From assembly GCA_905234285.1 (NCBI GenBank), contig CAJOHK010000001.1, forward strand, positions 69,375-133,374: a stretch of DNA of 64,000 nucleotides. The letters are read 5' to 3'. Position numbers and translations under genes: made by a program. The DNA is from an uncultured Bacteroidales bacterium (GTDB taxonomy: Bacteria; Bacteroidota; Bacteroidia; Bacteroidales; UBA932). Shown in pieces: positions 21,621 through 31,066 of the stretch. Each line of letters starts with the position of its first letter. Positions within the stretch are counted from its first letter, which is position 1. The notes beneath the pieces are model-generated. The model was not told where the DNA came from. It was given only the letters and a program-made list of their open reading frames with translations, and made no database searches.

Positions 21621-21731
21621 TGTCTTAATGTAAAAAAATACCCGGTAGTCATTAAAAATACTAACTAATTCCGGAAAAATGCTTAAATTCGCAGGACATA
21701 TAAGAATCATTATATACCAATATTAATTAAT

Positions 21732-23681
21732 ATGGCTGATCCTAAATTAATTTCCAAGATTCCGGAAGGACCGCTCAAGGATAAATGGTCCAAGCGTAAA
21801 GCCGAAATCCGGATTGTTTCCCCTAACAACAAACGGAAGTTGGAAGTGATTGTGGTAGGTACTGGTCTTGGTGGAGCATCTGCAGCTGCCTCTTTGGGCG
21901 AGATGGGATACAACGTCAAGATTTTTTGTATCAGCGACTCTCCGCGCCGGGCGCACTCCATTGCTGCTCAGGGCGGTATCAACGCTGCCAAGAACTACCA
22001 GAACGACAATGACTCCGTGTATCGTCTGTTCTACGACACCATCAAGGGCGGCGACTACCGTTCCCGTGAGGCCAACGTATACCGTCTGGCCGAGGTGAGC
22101 GCCTCCATCATCGACCAGTGCGTAGCGCAGGGTGTTCCTTTTGCCCGTGAATACGGCGGATACCTGGCCAACCGTTCCTTCGGTGGCGTGCAGGTGAGCC
22201 GTACTTTCTATGCCCGCGGTCAAACCGGTCAGCAGCTCCTGCTGGGCGCTTATGCTTCCCTGAACAAGGAAATTGCCGCCGGCACCGTAAAGAGCTATCC
22301 CCGTCACGAGATGCTGGATTTGGTTATTATCAATGGTGAGGCCAAGGGTATAATTGCCCGCAACCTGGTTACCGGTGAAATCGAGCGCTTCGGCGCCCAC
22401 GCCGTTGTGCTGGCTACCGGTGGTTATGGAAATACCTATTTCCTGAGCACCAACGCCATGAACTCCAACGGATCGGCCGCCATGCAGGCTTACCGTAAGG
22501 GTGCTTTCTTTGCCAACCCTTGCTTTGCCCAGATTCACCCCACCTGTATTCCCGTTCACGGAGACCAGCAGTGCAAGCTTACCCTCATGAGTGAGTCCCT
22601 GCGTAACGACGGCCGCATTTGGGTACCCAAGAAGATGGAAGATGTGATGAAGCTTCGCAAGCACGAAATCAAGGCTTCCCAGATCCCCGAAGAGGACCGC
22701 GACTACTATCTGGAGCGCCGTTACCCGGCCTTCGGCAACCTGGTTCCCCGTGACGTAGCTTCCCGCGCCGCCAAGGAGCGCTGCGATGCCGGATTCGGCG
22801 TAAACGAGACCGGCCTGGCCGTGTTCCTGGATTTTGCCGATGCCATTAAGCGCCTGGGTCACCAGCGCGTAAAGGAGCGCTACGGCAACCTCTTTGACAT
22901 GTACGAGAAAATCACCTCTTCTTCCCCTTGGGAGGAGCCGATGATGATTTATCCCGCCATCCACTACACCATGGGCGGCCTGTGGGTAGACTACGACCTC
23001 CAGACCACCATCCCCGGCCTGTACGCCATCGGCGAGGCCAACTTCTCTGACCACGGCGGCAACCGTCTGGGTGCTTCGGCTCTTATGCAGGGCCTGGCCG
23101 ACGGTTACTTTATCCTGCCTTACACCATCGGTGACTACCTGTCCCATAAGTTTGCAGAGCCCAAGACCGACATCAACGCCCCCGAATTCGAAGAGGCCGA
23201 AAAGGCCGTGAAGGAGCGCATTGCCAAGCTCTTTGCCGTAAAGGGAACAGAGACGGTGGACAGCCTGCACAAGAAACTGGGTCACATTATGTGGGAGTAT
23301 GTGGGTATGGCCCGCAACGAGGCCGGCCTTAAGAAGGGTATCGAGGAAATCGGCAAGCTGCGCGAGGAATTCTGGAAGAGCGTTCGCGTTCCCGGCACCA
23401 ACGAGGAATTCAACCAGGAACTGGAAAAAGCCCTGCGTCTGGTAGATTTCTTTGACATTGGTGAACTCATGGCCCGCGACGCCCTGCACAGAAGGGAGTC
23501 CTGCGGCGGTCACTTCCGCGAGGAAATGCAGACCGAGGAAGGCGAAACCAAGCGCGACGACGAGAACTTCATGTATGTAGGTGCCTGGGAGTACAAGGGC
23601 GAAGGAAAGGAACCCGAGCTTCACAAGGAACCCCTCAAGTATGAGAATATCAAGATTGCAACCCGTAACTATAAAGACTAA
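21732..23681 (+). CDS. sdhA: Succinate dehydrogenase/fumarate reductase flavoprotein subunit
   Basis: [25 protein letters not shown]...[21 protein letters not shown]...TGGYGN...[35 protein letters not shown]. Confidence 0.97.
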   Translation: MADPKLISKIPEGPLKDKWSKRKAEIRIVSPNNKRKLEVIVVGTGLGGASAAASLGEMGYNVKIFCISDSPRRAHSIAAQGGINAAKNYQNDNDSVYRLFYDTIKGGDYRSREANVYRLAEVSASIIDQCVAQGVPFAREYGGYLANRSFGGVQVSRTFYARGQTGQQLLLGAYASLNKEIAAGTVKSYPRHEMLDLVIINGEAKGIIARNLVTGEIERFGAHAVVLATGGYGNTYFLSTNAMNSNGSAAMQAYRKGAFFANPCFAQIHPTCIPVHGDQQCKLTLMSESLRNDGRIWVPKKMEDVMKLRKHEIKASQIPEEDRDYYLERRYPAFGNLVPRDVASRAAKERCDAGFGVNETGLAVFLDFADAIKRLGHQRVKERYGNLFDMYEKITSSSPWEEPMMIYPAIHYTMGGLWVDYDLQTTIPGLYAIGEANFSDHGGNRLGASALMQGLADGYFILPYTIGDYLSHKFAEPKTDINAPEFEEAEKAVKERIAKLFAVKGTETVDSLHKKLGHIMWEYVGMARNEAGLKKGIEEIGKLREEFWKSVRVPGTNEEFNQELEKALRLVDFFDIGELMARDALHRRESCGGHFREEMQTEEGETKRDDENFMYVGAWEYKGEGKEPELHKEPLKYENIKIATRNYKD

Positions 23682-23689
23682 TCCCGATT

Positions 23690-24414
23690 ATGGAATATAA
23701 TGTGAAAGTATGGCGTCAGAAGAACGCCAAAGCAAAAGGCCATTTCGTGTGGAGGAAGACGCTTCGTTCCTCGAGATGCTGGATATCCTGAATGATCAGC
23801 TCATTCGCAAAGGTATTGAACCCATCGCCTTTGACCATGATTGCCGCGAAGGTATCTGCGGCGCCTGCTCGCTGTATATCGACGGCCGTGCCCATGGTCC
23901 GGACGACCAGGTAACTACCTGCCAGCTGTTCATGCGTCACTTCAAACCCGGCGCAACCATTACCGTAGAGCCCTGGCGCAGCGGTGCTTTCCCTGTGATC
24001 AAGGACCTGGTGGTGGACCGCGGTGCTTTTGATAAGATTCTGCAGGCCGGTGGCTTTATCACTGTACGTGCCGGCAGTGCCCAGGACGGTAACACCCTCC
24101 TCATTCCGCACGACGATGCCGAGCTTTCCATGGATGCAGCCGCCTGCGTAGGTTGCGGCGCTTGCGTTGCCACCTGTAAGAACGGCAGTGCCATGCTGTT
24201 TGTGGCCGCCCGTGTGAGTTCTCTGGCCCTGCTGCCTCAGGGTAAGCCCGAGGCCGCCCGTCGCGCCCGCGCCATGGTAGCCAAGATGGACGAGTTGGGC
24301 TTCGGCAACTGTACCAACACCCGCGCCTGTGAGATGGAGTGCCCCAAGCACGTTACCATCGACCACATTGCCCGCCTGAACCGCGAATACCTGAAAGCAC
24401 GGTTTAGCGAATAA
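23690..24414 (+). pseudogene. sdhB: Succinate dehydrogenase/fumarate reductase iron-sulfur subunit with apparent N-terminal frameshift
   Basis: Frame from ATG 23690 gives [19 protein letters not shown] (conserved N-terminus); the rest ([19 protein letters not shown]...[15 protein letters not shown]...[19 protein letters not shown]) is in the frame of 23710. Confidence 0.75.
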
Positions 24415-24430
24415 GCAAAGCGTTTTTTAT

Positions 24431-24472
24431 TAAAATAAAGGACAAGGTTTTTCGGCCTTGTCCTTTATTTTA
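24431..24472. terminator. Bidirectional terminator between sdhB and convergent lipocalin gene
   Basis: TAAAATAAAGGACAAGG-tttttcgg-CCTTGTCCTTTATTTTA near-perfect long stem. Confidence 0.85.
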
Positions 24473-24892
24473 GTAGATATTACTTGTTACTGAGGCTGGA
24501 ATGGCGTCTATCCGGTTATAGACGTCGGTTTCACTGCCTTTTGAGAGGGAAAGGCTGTTGCCCGATAGCGAGTAGCTGTAGGGTCCCCAGCTCTTTCCAC
24601 CGGTATAGCTGCCGGAAAGGCTTCCGTCCGAGGCGCTCCAACTGCCGGTAAATTTGGTGTATCGGCCTTCACCCAGTTTCTGATACAGGGTAAAAGAAGA
24701 CTCGGCAAAGTTAATGTACACGCTTACCGAAACACTGCCTACACTGGCTTTGGTTTGTACGGAGGACAGTTCCCAGCAACCAACCAGACCGGTAGAAGGT
24801 TCCGGAGTAGGGTCATCCTTCTTGCAGGAAAGGGCCAGCAGCATGAGGGCTGCCAGCGCAAAGAATGTAGCTAATCTTTTCATCATAACCAT
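24470..24892 (-). CDS. Lipocalin-like lipoprotein (left operon)
   Basis: Lipobox LALSCKKD; LVGCWELSSVQTK...SWSASDGSLSGSYTGGKSWGPYSYSLSGNSLSLS; paralogue of 46555..46983. Confidence 0.65.
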   Translation of the reverse strand: MVMMKRLATFFALAALMLLALSCKKDDPTPEPSTGLVGCWELSSVQTKASVGSVSVSVYINFAESSFTLYQKLGEGRYTKFTGSWSASDGSLSGSYTGGKSWGPYSYSLSGNSLSLSKGSETDVYNRIDAIPASVTSNIY

Positions 24893-26886
24893 CCTCCTGT
24901 TCCATTACCACCATCGGCCTCGCGGGCGATGACGGAGATTTTACGGTCTATTTCCATACCTCCGGGGGGATTATCTCCACCGCCCAGATGGTCACCGCCT
25001 CCAATCACCTTAATAGTCATGGTGCCGGAACCCACCTTGGTGGGATGGATATACAGACGGCCGAACTGAACATAGCCATAGCATTCCCCTGCAGGCGTGG
25101 CGGGATACTTGCTGTCACTGGTGCCCTGAATCTTTTGCAGACCCAGTGCATCAATGGTAGCCTGAGGAATGACTACATCCAGGTAGGAAAGGCTCACCGA
25201 AGAGCTTCCCAGGGCCGATTCCAGGCTGATCCACTGCTTTTTACCCACGGCAGCCGTAGAGCTGGGAATGCCTTCGATGTTCATCATGAGGCGCCAGGCG
25301 TCAATGGCACCGGTACCCATCTGGTGATAATACTTGGCATAGCCATCCAGCGTAGTGTTGGCAATGCGCTGGTCTATGTCGTCGGTCGATGCCAGAATGA
25401 GCTGCTTAAACTCATTGACGGTGAACTTTTTGCCGATTTGTTTGGCATAGGAGAGCGCCAAAGCTACCACACCGGAAACATGCGGGCAGGCCATGGAGGT
25501 GCCTTGCATGTAGCCGTAGTCGTTGCCATTTTCTGTCTCAGAACAAACAGTTGACAGAACGCCGCCATATTGATAATTCAGTTTCATATCCCCTCCGGGA
25601 GCCGCAATATTGCAGCCCGGACCGTAGTTGGTGTAGTAGGCCGGCATGTAGTTGGCGGCAAAGGCCGATACGCTGATAATGTCTACGAATGCTCCAGGGT
25701 AATGGGCAAAATCGTGCTGTTCGTTACCGGCTGCAAAAATGGCAATATTTCCATCCAGTACGGTATTGTTTCCTTTTGTGTTTTCGAAATAGCGGATCGC
25801 ATCAATCTCGGCCGAGCCAAATCGCTTGATGAAAGCGTTATCGGAAGAAATGGAACTATCATATCCAAAAGAACAGGAAATAATGGATGCTCCGTTATCG
25901 GCAGCATATTTAATGGCTTTTGCTGCATCTCCGCCCGCGGTTCCTTCAAAAATCTGGCAGGACATAATCTTACAGCCATCTTTCTTTCCGGTTCCGCCTG
26001 CCAGACCGGCAACGCCACGTCCGTTATTGTTCACGGCAGCAATGGTTCCAGCACAGTGGGTTCCGTGGCTGGAATCGCCATAACTATCTGGCTTTACCCA
26101 ATCAATGAATCCGGTTTTGGAAACAAAATTATATCCATAGACATCGTCAATATATCCGTTATGATCGTCGTCTATACCGTTACCGGGTATTTCATCGGCA
26201 TTTATCCAAATATTATCCTTCAAATCAGGGTGAGTATTCTTGACGCCTTTATCCACCACGGCTATAACAATGCTTTCATCTCCGCAGATAAGACGGGCCC
26301 AAACGTCCTTCACATTCACATCGGCACCCTTCACAGCACCGGTACCATATTTTTCATTACCCGTGTTGATGTAATGCCACTGATCGCCAATCATGGGATC
26401 GCTGAAGTTGTTAAAGGAAAGCGTTCCCTTGGTATCTGGATATTCCTGGGCCGGAACAGTCATAAACTCATTCTCCGGAATGGAATACTGGAGTTTGTAC
26501 TGCACCACCGAAACCTGCTTAAGAGCCGCTGCTTCCAGGACTTTTGCATCCAGGCTGGCGCCTTCCTCCACGGTCACCTCATACCAGCGGTCCAGGCCGA
26601 ACTGAGCCTCCAGCGCCTCTTTACCGGGCATGTGGGGGAAGTAAGGCTGAACGCTCACAGTACCGTTACCCAGCAGGGTTTCTACTTGCTCCTGGGTAGG
26701 TTTTACGGCAAATTTCACCAGAAAAGCCTGATTACTCACAGCTGTTTCCCCTTTAAAGAGGATTTTCTGGCTGATTTGCTCCTGATCTGCGCTCTCCTGC
26801 GCAGGCTCTGCCTCCGACAGTTTGTCGGTGCAGGCCCAGCAGGCGCACAGCGCCGCCATCAGCGGCAATAACTTGTGTGTTTTCAT
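24883..26886 (-). CDS. S8 subtilisin-like serine protease lipoprotein (left operon)
   Basis: Lipobox CWACTDK; triad motifs VVDKGVKNTHPDL, SSHGTHCAGTIAAVNNNGRGVAG and GTSMACPHVSGVVAL. Confidence 0.92.
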   Translation of the reverse strand: MKTHKLLPLMAALCACWACTDKLSEAEPAQESADQEQISQKILFKGETAVSNQAFLVKFAVKPTQEQVETLLGNGTVSVQPYFPHMPGKEALEAQFGLDRWYEVTVEEGASLDAKVLEAAALKQVSVVQYKLQYSIPENEFMTVPAQEYPDTKGTLSFNNFSDPMIGDQWHYINTGNEKYGTGAVKGADVNVKDVWARLICGDESIVIAVVDKGVKNTHPDLKDNIWINADEIPGNGIDDDHNGYIDDVYGYNFVSKTGFIDWVKPDSYGDSSHGTHCAGTIAAVNNNGRGVAGLAGGTGKKDGCKIMSCQIFEGTAGGDAAKAIKYAADNGASIISCSFGYDSSISSDNAFIKRFGSAEIDAIRYFENTKGNNTVLDGNIAIFAAGNEQHDFAHYPGAFVDIISVSAFAANYMPAYYTNYGPGCNIAAPGGDMKLNYQYGGVLSTVCSETENGNDYGYMQGTSMACPHVSGVVALALSYAKQIGKKFTVNEFKQLILASTDDIDQRIANTTLDGYAKYYHQMGTGAIDAWRLMMNIEGIPSSTAAVGKKQWISLESALGSSSVSLSYLDVVIPQATIDALGLQKIQGTSDSKYPATPAGECYGYVQFGRLYIHPTKVGSGTMTIKVIGGGDHLGGGDNPPGGMEIDRKISVIAREADGGNGTGGWL

Positions 26887-26905
26887 TCTTTTCTTTTTAT
26901 GCCAA

Positions 26906-26935
26906 GAGCCTGGCGGGTATAACCCCGCCGGGCTC
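26906..26935 (-). terminator. Strong intra-operon hairpin between SusE-position lipoprotein gene and S8 protease gene
   Basis: Minus strand GAGCCCGGCGGGGTTATACCCGCCAGGCTC; no U-tract follows, so attenuator/processing site rather than certain terminator. Confidence 0.4.
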
Positions 26936-26964
26936 CGGCAAAATCATTAGAGGATTACAATCCT

Positions 26965-29430
26965 TTACTTAACGCTGTTACAAGAGTTGGAAGTCATCTT
27001 GTTTTCCTTAGCCATACGAGTGTAAGAAACCTTAGCGGCCACTTTCACAGGCTTGGCTTCGCGCTCGAAGACTCTTCTCTCGCCTTTCAGTTCTTTTCCG
27101 GTGAAACGGTAATTATGAACCGAAGATACAGACTTCTTCTGAATAGAAGGCAGCAATGCAGGAGCTTCGGCCTCTTCAAGAGTTGCATCGGGATTGAAGG
27201 TAATAGAGTAGGCATTATCGGCATCATTATTACCATAATACCATCCACCGTTGTTATAATTGGCCATTGCCTTCAGGATAGCTCTATATTCAAAGGTAAT
27301 CTTGTTGTCGGCGTAAGTAGCACCGGGGATACCATTGGCCTTAAGGAAATCAAGTTCGTAAGTACCAAGATATCTGGCAATTTGGGTAGTGAGGATGAAA
27401 TCACCATAGCCCCAGTTGCAACCTGTATCGAAGTACTCGAAGTAAGTGTACTCAGGATCGGCGGTATTAATCACTAAATAGTAATCTTTACTGTCATCCC
27501 AGTCACCTTCCTCATTGTAAGGGAAGGCAGCGCCATACACATTTACCAGACGGAAACGGGTAGGATCGTCTACACTGCGCTCGAGGGCTACATCATAAGT
27601 AAGTGCCGGATTACTGAACCAAGGACCAACGAATGCGTCAGTCCAAGTAGCCGTTCCATAGGGTTCCCATACCTCAGGGCTTTCAGTGGTTGCAAAGGTA
27701 GCATAGGCAAAATCGTCCATGTCACCGTTTGTGGCCCAAATGACAACGGCATACTCTGTACCGGCATCCAATCCACCAATGGCATCATAATAGCCACCTA
27801 CGGCATTGATTTTTGCAAGTACATCATCGCTGACGGTATAATCGCCATCCTTATCTTCCTTGAGGGCGTAGAGTAAGTTATTGCCAAGAGAACTTGCCTT
27901 AACAATAATGGCGTGAACCTCGGTGAGATCCTCACCGCTTACACCGTAAGCAAAAGAATTGTATTCATTATAACCGGCAGTAGCATAACGGGCAGGCGTT
28001 TCCTCAGTGAAGACGCTTACTTTTACCTCATACTTCTCTACGTCCTCTGCGGCAATATGGTGGAATATCACATAACCGGCATCCTTGGCTTCGCCCTTGC
28101 TGTCAAAACTTACAGCTACAAAAGTGTAATCACCCGTTGCTTCGGGGGCCAGTTGCAGTGTAGCGTAGAGAACACCTTCGTCTTCATCCAGTTCAAACTC
28201 GTCAAACTTTACGGATTCGTCCGTTCCGTCGGCAATGAGCGGGGCCTTGTTGGCCGCCTGGGTAGAAGTAAGTTCGCCGGGATAGATGGCATACTTGATG
28301 TAACTTACATCCTTGCCGGTTTCAATATACACGGGGGTGTAGCCTTCGGAAGAATAGTCGGTTTCGACTTCCTTAATGGAATAGTCGGTGCGGTCGAAAC
28401 CACTGGCAATGGCAACAGTGCCGTAGTTATCGGGAGACCAACCACCCAAGCCAGGCATGTAGAAGTAAATGTTGAAGAAGAAAGCACCGTTACCGTCATA
28501 GTAACCTACAGGATAATTACCGGTTGTCTTTCCCGTATTGTTGGCTTCATCCAGCCAGTTGCTACCCATGCCGCTGGAACCCCAATCGTATCCTCTTTCT
28601 ACCCAGTACCAGGCATAGTCATAAACATAAATGGGAGTAACGGCATCTTCCAGAGGAACGGCAAGCCAGTCGCCATTATTATAGTCATAGCCAAAGTATT
28701 GCTTTTCGAGTTCGACAAAGTCGTAACCCAAATCGTTCTTATGGCTCAGACCATCCTGATCTTCTGTATACCAGCGTATATTCAGTTCTACTGAAGGATC
28801 ACTATGCCAGAATCCTTGTGCTTTACCGTCTTTATCGGTATCAATACTGGTGAATACACCCGTGCGGACACCACCTACCTCATAATACTTAAGGGTAGCC
28901 TGCATGGGACCGAACGTGTTATCCCAGCGTGAATTGATAGTGAATACGGCGGGTTTATTGGTTTTTGGATCCATAAAATCAATCCAGGAAACAACCAGTA
29001 CATTGCACTTGATGGAAGTTGCACCGGAACCATAGATTAAGGCGTACTTAGGATCGGTTATGTTAATGGCCAATCCGTATTTGACACCTACTTTAGCCTC
29101 GTCAAAGGTGACGTCAAAAGTGGTTTCTTCCTGACCATCGGCAAAACTGATAGCGCCAACATTGAACACGCCGGCGGTATCAACAACCTCTACGGGAACA
29201 GTAATGTCACCAGTAGTGACGGAACGCTTGGCCGTAAAGGTGATGATTCGCTGAGCAGTAGGATCAAAGGTGTGACTACCGGCTGCATCCTGATTGGGGA
29301 AAGAAACGGCCATGCAGTTAGGATCGTCAGACTCGCCTTTGGTATAGACGTCTTCCACCTCCTTGGCGCAGGAAGCCATTACACCAGCTGCAGCAAGCAG
29401 TACAAATGCATATTTGAATAATTTTTTCAT
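26965..29430 (-). CDS. Large surface lipoprotein in SusE-like position (left operon)
   Basis: Lipobox GVMASCAKE; alignable by eye with 40775..43516 (FDPT..., DGQEE..., KYYEVGGVR). Confidence 0.65.
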   Translation of the reverse strand: MKKLFKYAFVLLAAAGVMASCAKEVEDVYTKGESDDPNCMAVSFPNQDAAGSHTFDPTAQRIITFTAKRSVTTGDITVPVEVVDTAGVFNVGAISFADGQEETTFDVTFDEAKVGVKYGLAINITDPKYALIYGSGATSIKCNVLVVSWIDFMDPKTNKPAVFTINSRWDNTFGPMQATLKYYEVGGVRTGVFTSIDTDKDGKAQGFWHSDPSVELNIRWYTEDQDGLSHKNDLGYDFVELEKQYFGYDYNNGDWLAVPLEDAVTPIYVYDYAWYWVERGYDWGSSGMGSNWLDEANNTGKTTGNYPVGYYDGNGAFFFNIYFYMPGLGGWSPDNYGTVAIASGFDRTDYSIKEVETDYSSEGYTPVYIETGKDVSYIKYAIYPGELTSTQAANKAPLIADGTDESVKFDEFELDEDEGVLYATLQLAPEATGDYTFVAVSFDSKGEAKDAGYVIFHHIAAEDVEKYEVKVSVFTEETPARYATAGYNEYNSFAYGVSGEDLTEVHAIIVKASSLGNNLLYALKEDKDGDYTVSDDVLAKINAVGGYYDAIGGLDAGTEYAVVIWATNGDMDDFAYATFATTESPEVWEPYGTATWTDAFVGPWFSNPALTYDVALERSVDDPTRFRLVNVYGAAFPYNEEGDWDDSKDYYLVINTADPEYTYFEYFDTGCNWGYGDFILTTQIARYLGTYELDFLKANGIPGATYADNKITFEYRAILKAMANYNNGGWYYGNNDADNAYSITFNPDATLEEAEAPALLPSIQKKSVSSVHNYRFTGKELKGERRVFEREAKPVKVAAKVSYTRMAKENKMTSNSCNSVK

Positions 29431-29442
29431 AACAGTCTCATA

Positions 29443-31047
29443 TTATTCAGCGTCGGGAACAGGAGTAGGCGTACCGCCGATAGGGTTGTTATCGGCGTCA
29501 GTAAGCTTTTGGTTGGCCTCAATCTCAGACTTGGGAATCTGATAGATCATGAGCGGATCTTCGGGGCCGATGTTAAAGACAAACTTAGCATCGAAACCGG
29601 CACCACGGCGATCAAGACCCTTACCCAGACGGAGGATATCAAAGTAGGAGATACCCTCGCCCCAGAGTTCGATACGGCGCTGCAGGATAACGGCATCAAT
29701 CACAGAATTAGCATCGGAGCCAACGGTGAAGTCGGGGTTACGATAGGTGCTGACGAATTCCTTCAGGGTGGCAGCTCCGGAGGCAGCATCGCCGCTGCGG
29801 GCTTCGCACTCGGCCTTGATCAGGTACATTTCCTCAATACGCATGAGAATAATGTCATTGGCGTTGGTAGAGGAATAAAGCTCGCCCTTATACGGAGCAA
29901 ACTTAACCTGGGTGTAACCGGGGCAGCCGGCATCATTGATGACGTAATCCTGCTGCTCGGCGGTGAGATTGGCCGACATGCTGTCGGCATCCAGGAACCA
30001 GCCCTTACGGGTGTCGGTAGCGGGGATGGCGTTATACAGGGCCTTGCTAATCATTCTCCAGGCACCCACAGAAGCATAACCGTAATTGAGGGAACCCATG
30101 TGAGAAGGCCAGTTAACAATACCGGAAGTAACTACACGGTCGGTCTCGGTGATGGCGACACCCCACATCCAGTTGGGCTCGGTCATCTTGATGAAGCCGG
30201 GCTTCTTGCTGTCCTCCAGAGGGAGAGGAGTGGCGTCGCTCAGTTCGATAGCGGCCTTGGCGTCTTCCAGGGCGCCGGCATAGTCCTGCATGACCAGGCG
30301 GATACGGGCACGTAGGCCGTGAGCCGTAGCGGCATCCAGATAGCGCTTGTCGTCGCGGACAGTGGCAGAAGACTCAAGGAGTTCTACAGCCAGGTCGATA
30401 TCGGAGAGAATCTGGTCATATACTTGCTGTACGGTAGAGCGGGCGCAACCTTCGGCTGCAGCCTCGTTGGCATTGGTGTCCAGAATCAGCGGTACGCAGG
30501 GCATGTTCTCGTGACCCTTGTAGGTGAACTGATAGACCTGAGCCAAGTTAAAGTAGTCAAAAGCACGGATAGCCAGAGCCTGGGCCAGATAGAACTTGGA
30601 CAGGTCGTTGGTACCGGCCTTAATGGACTCGGCATCCATAATGCCAACTACCTGGTTAGCCGCGTAAATCTGGTTATAAAGGGTAGCCCAGACGATACGG
30701 GTTTCACGATAGTTGAAAGTGCGGTCGCTGATGAGGTCCAGTCCGCGGCTGAACCAGTTGTAACCGATGTCCTCGCTCACAATGTCTTTACCACGGCTGT
30801 CAAGGGCCAGCATCACGGAAGGATAGCCAAAGTCGGTGTGGTCATCGCTGTACACATTCATGTACACGCTGAACATGGCGGTAATACCGCTTACGGAGGC
30901 GCTCACCATCTGAGGTTTGGCGGCCACCACGTCCTCTTTCTGCTTGCTGGTTACAGTAGATCCCGTCGGTTCCGTATCAAGTTTGGTACATCCCGCGAGC
31001 ACTGCACCGGTAAGGAGAACTGCTACTGAATAATTATACCATTTCAT
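29443..31047 (-). CDS. SusD/RagB family nutrient-binding lipoprotein (left operon)
   Basis: Lipobox LAGCTKLDTEPTG; AQALAIRAFDYFNLAQVYQFTY...ILMRIEEMYLIKAECEAR...ILQRRIELWGEGISYFDILRLGKGLDR. Confidence 0.92.
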   Translation of the reverse strand: MKWYNYSVAVLLTGAVLAGCTKLDTEPTGSTVTSKQKEDVVAAKPQMVSASVSGITAMFSVYMNVYSDDHTDFGYPSVMLALDSRGKDIVSEDIGYNWFSRGLDLISDRTFNYRETRIVWATLYNQIYAANQVVGIMDAESIKAGTNDLSKFYLAQALAIRAFDYFNLAQVYQFTYKGHENMPCVPLILDTNANEAAAEGCARSTVQQVYDQILSDIDLAVELLESSATVRDDKRYLDAATAHGLRARIRLVMQDYAGALEDAKAAIELSDATPLPLEDSKKPGFIKMTEPNWMWGVAITETDRVVTSGIVNWPSHMGSLNYGYASVGAWRMISKALYNAIPATDTRKGWFLDADSMSANLTAEQQDYVINDAGCPGYTQVKFAPYKGELYSSTNANDIILMRIEEMYLIKAECEARSGDAASGAATLKEFVSTYRNPDFTVGSDANSVIDAVILQRRIELWGEGISYFDILRLGKGLDRRGAGFDAKFVFNIGPEDPLMIYQIPKSEIEANQKLTDADNNPIGGTPTPVPDAE

Positions 31048-31066
31048 AATTGTCGGAATTTTTGGG

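Noticed and set aside
21747-23624. 625-aa minus-strand ORF
   Set aside because: Antisense shadow of sdhA, which has strong family motifs.
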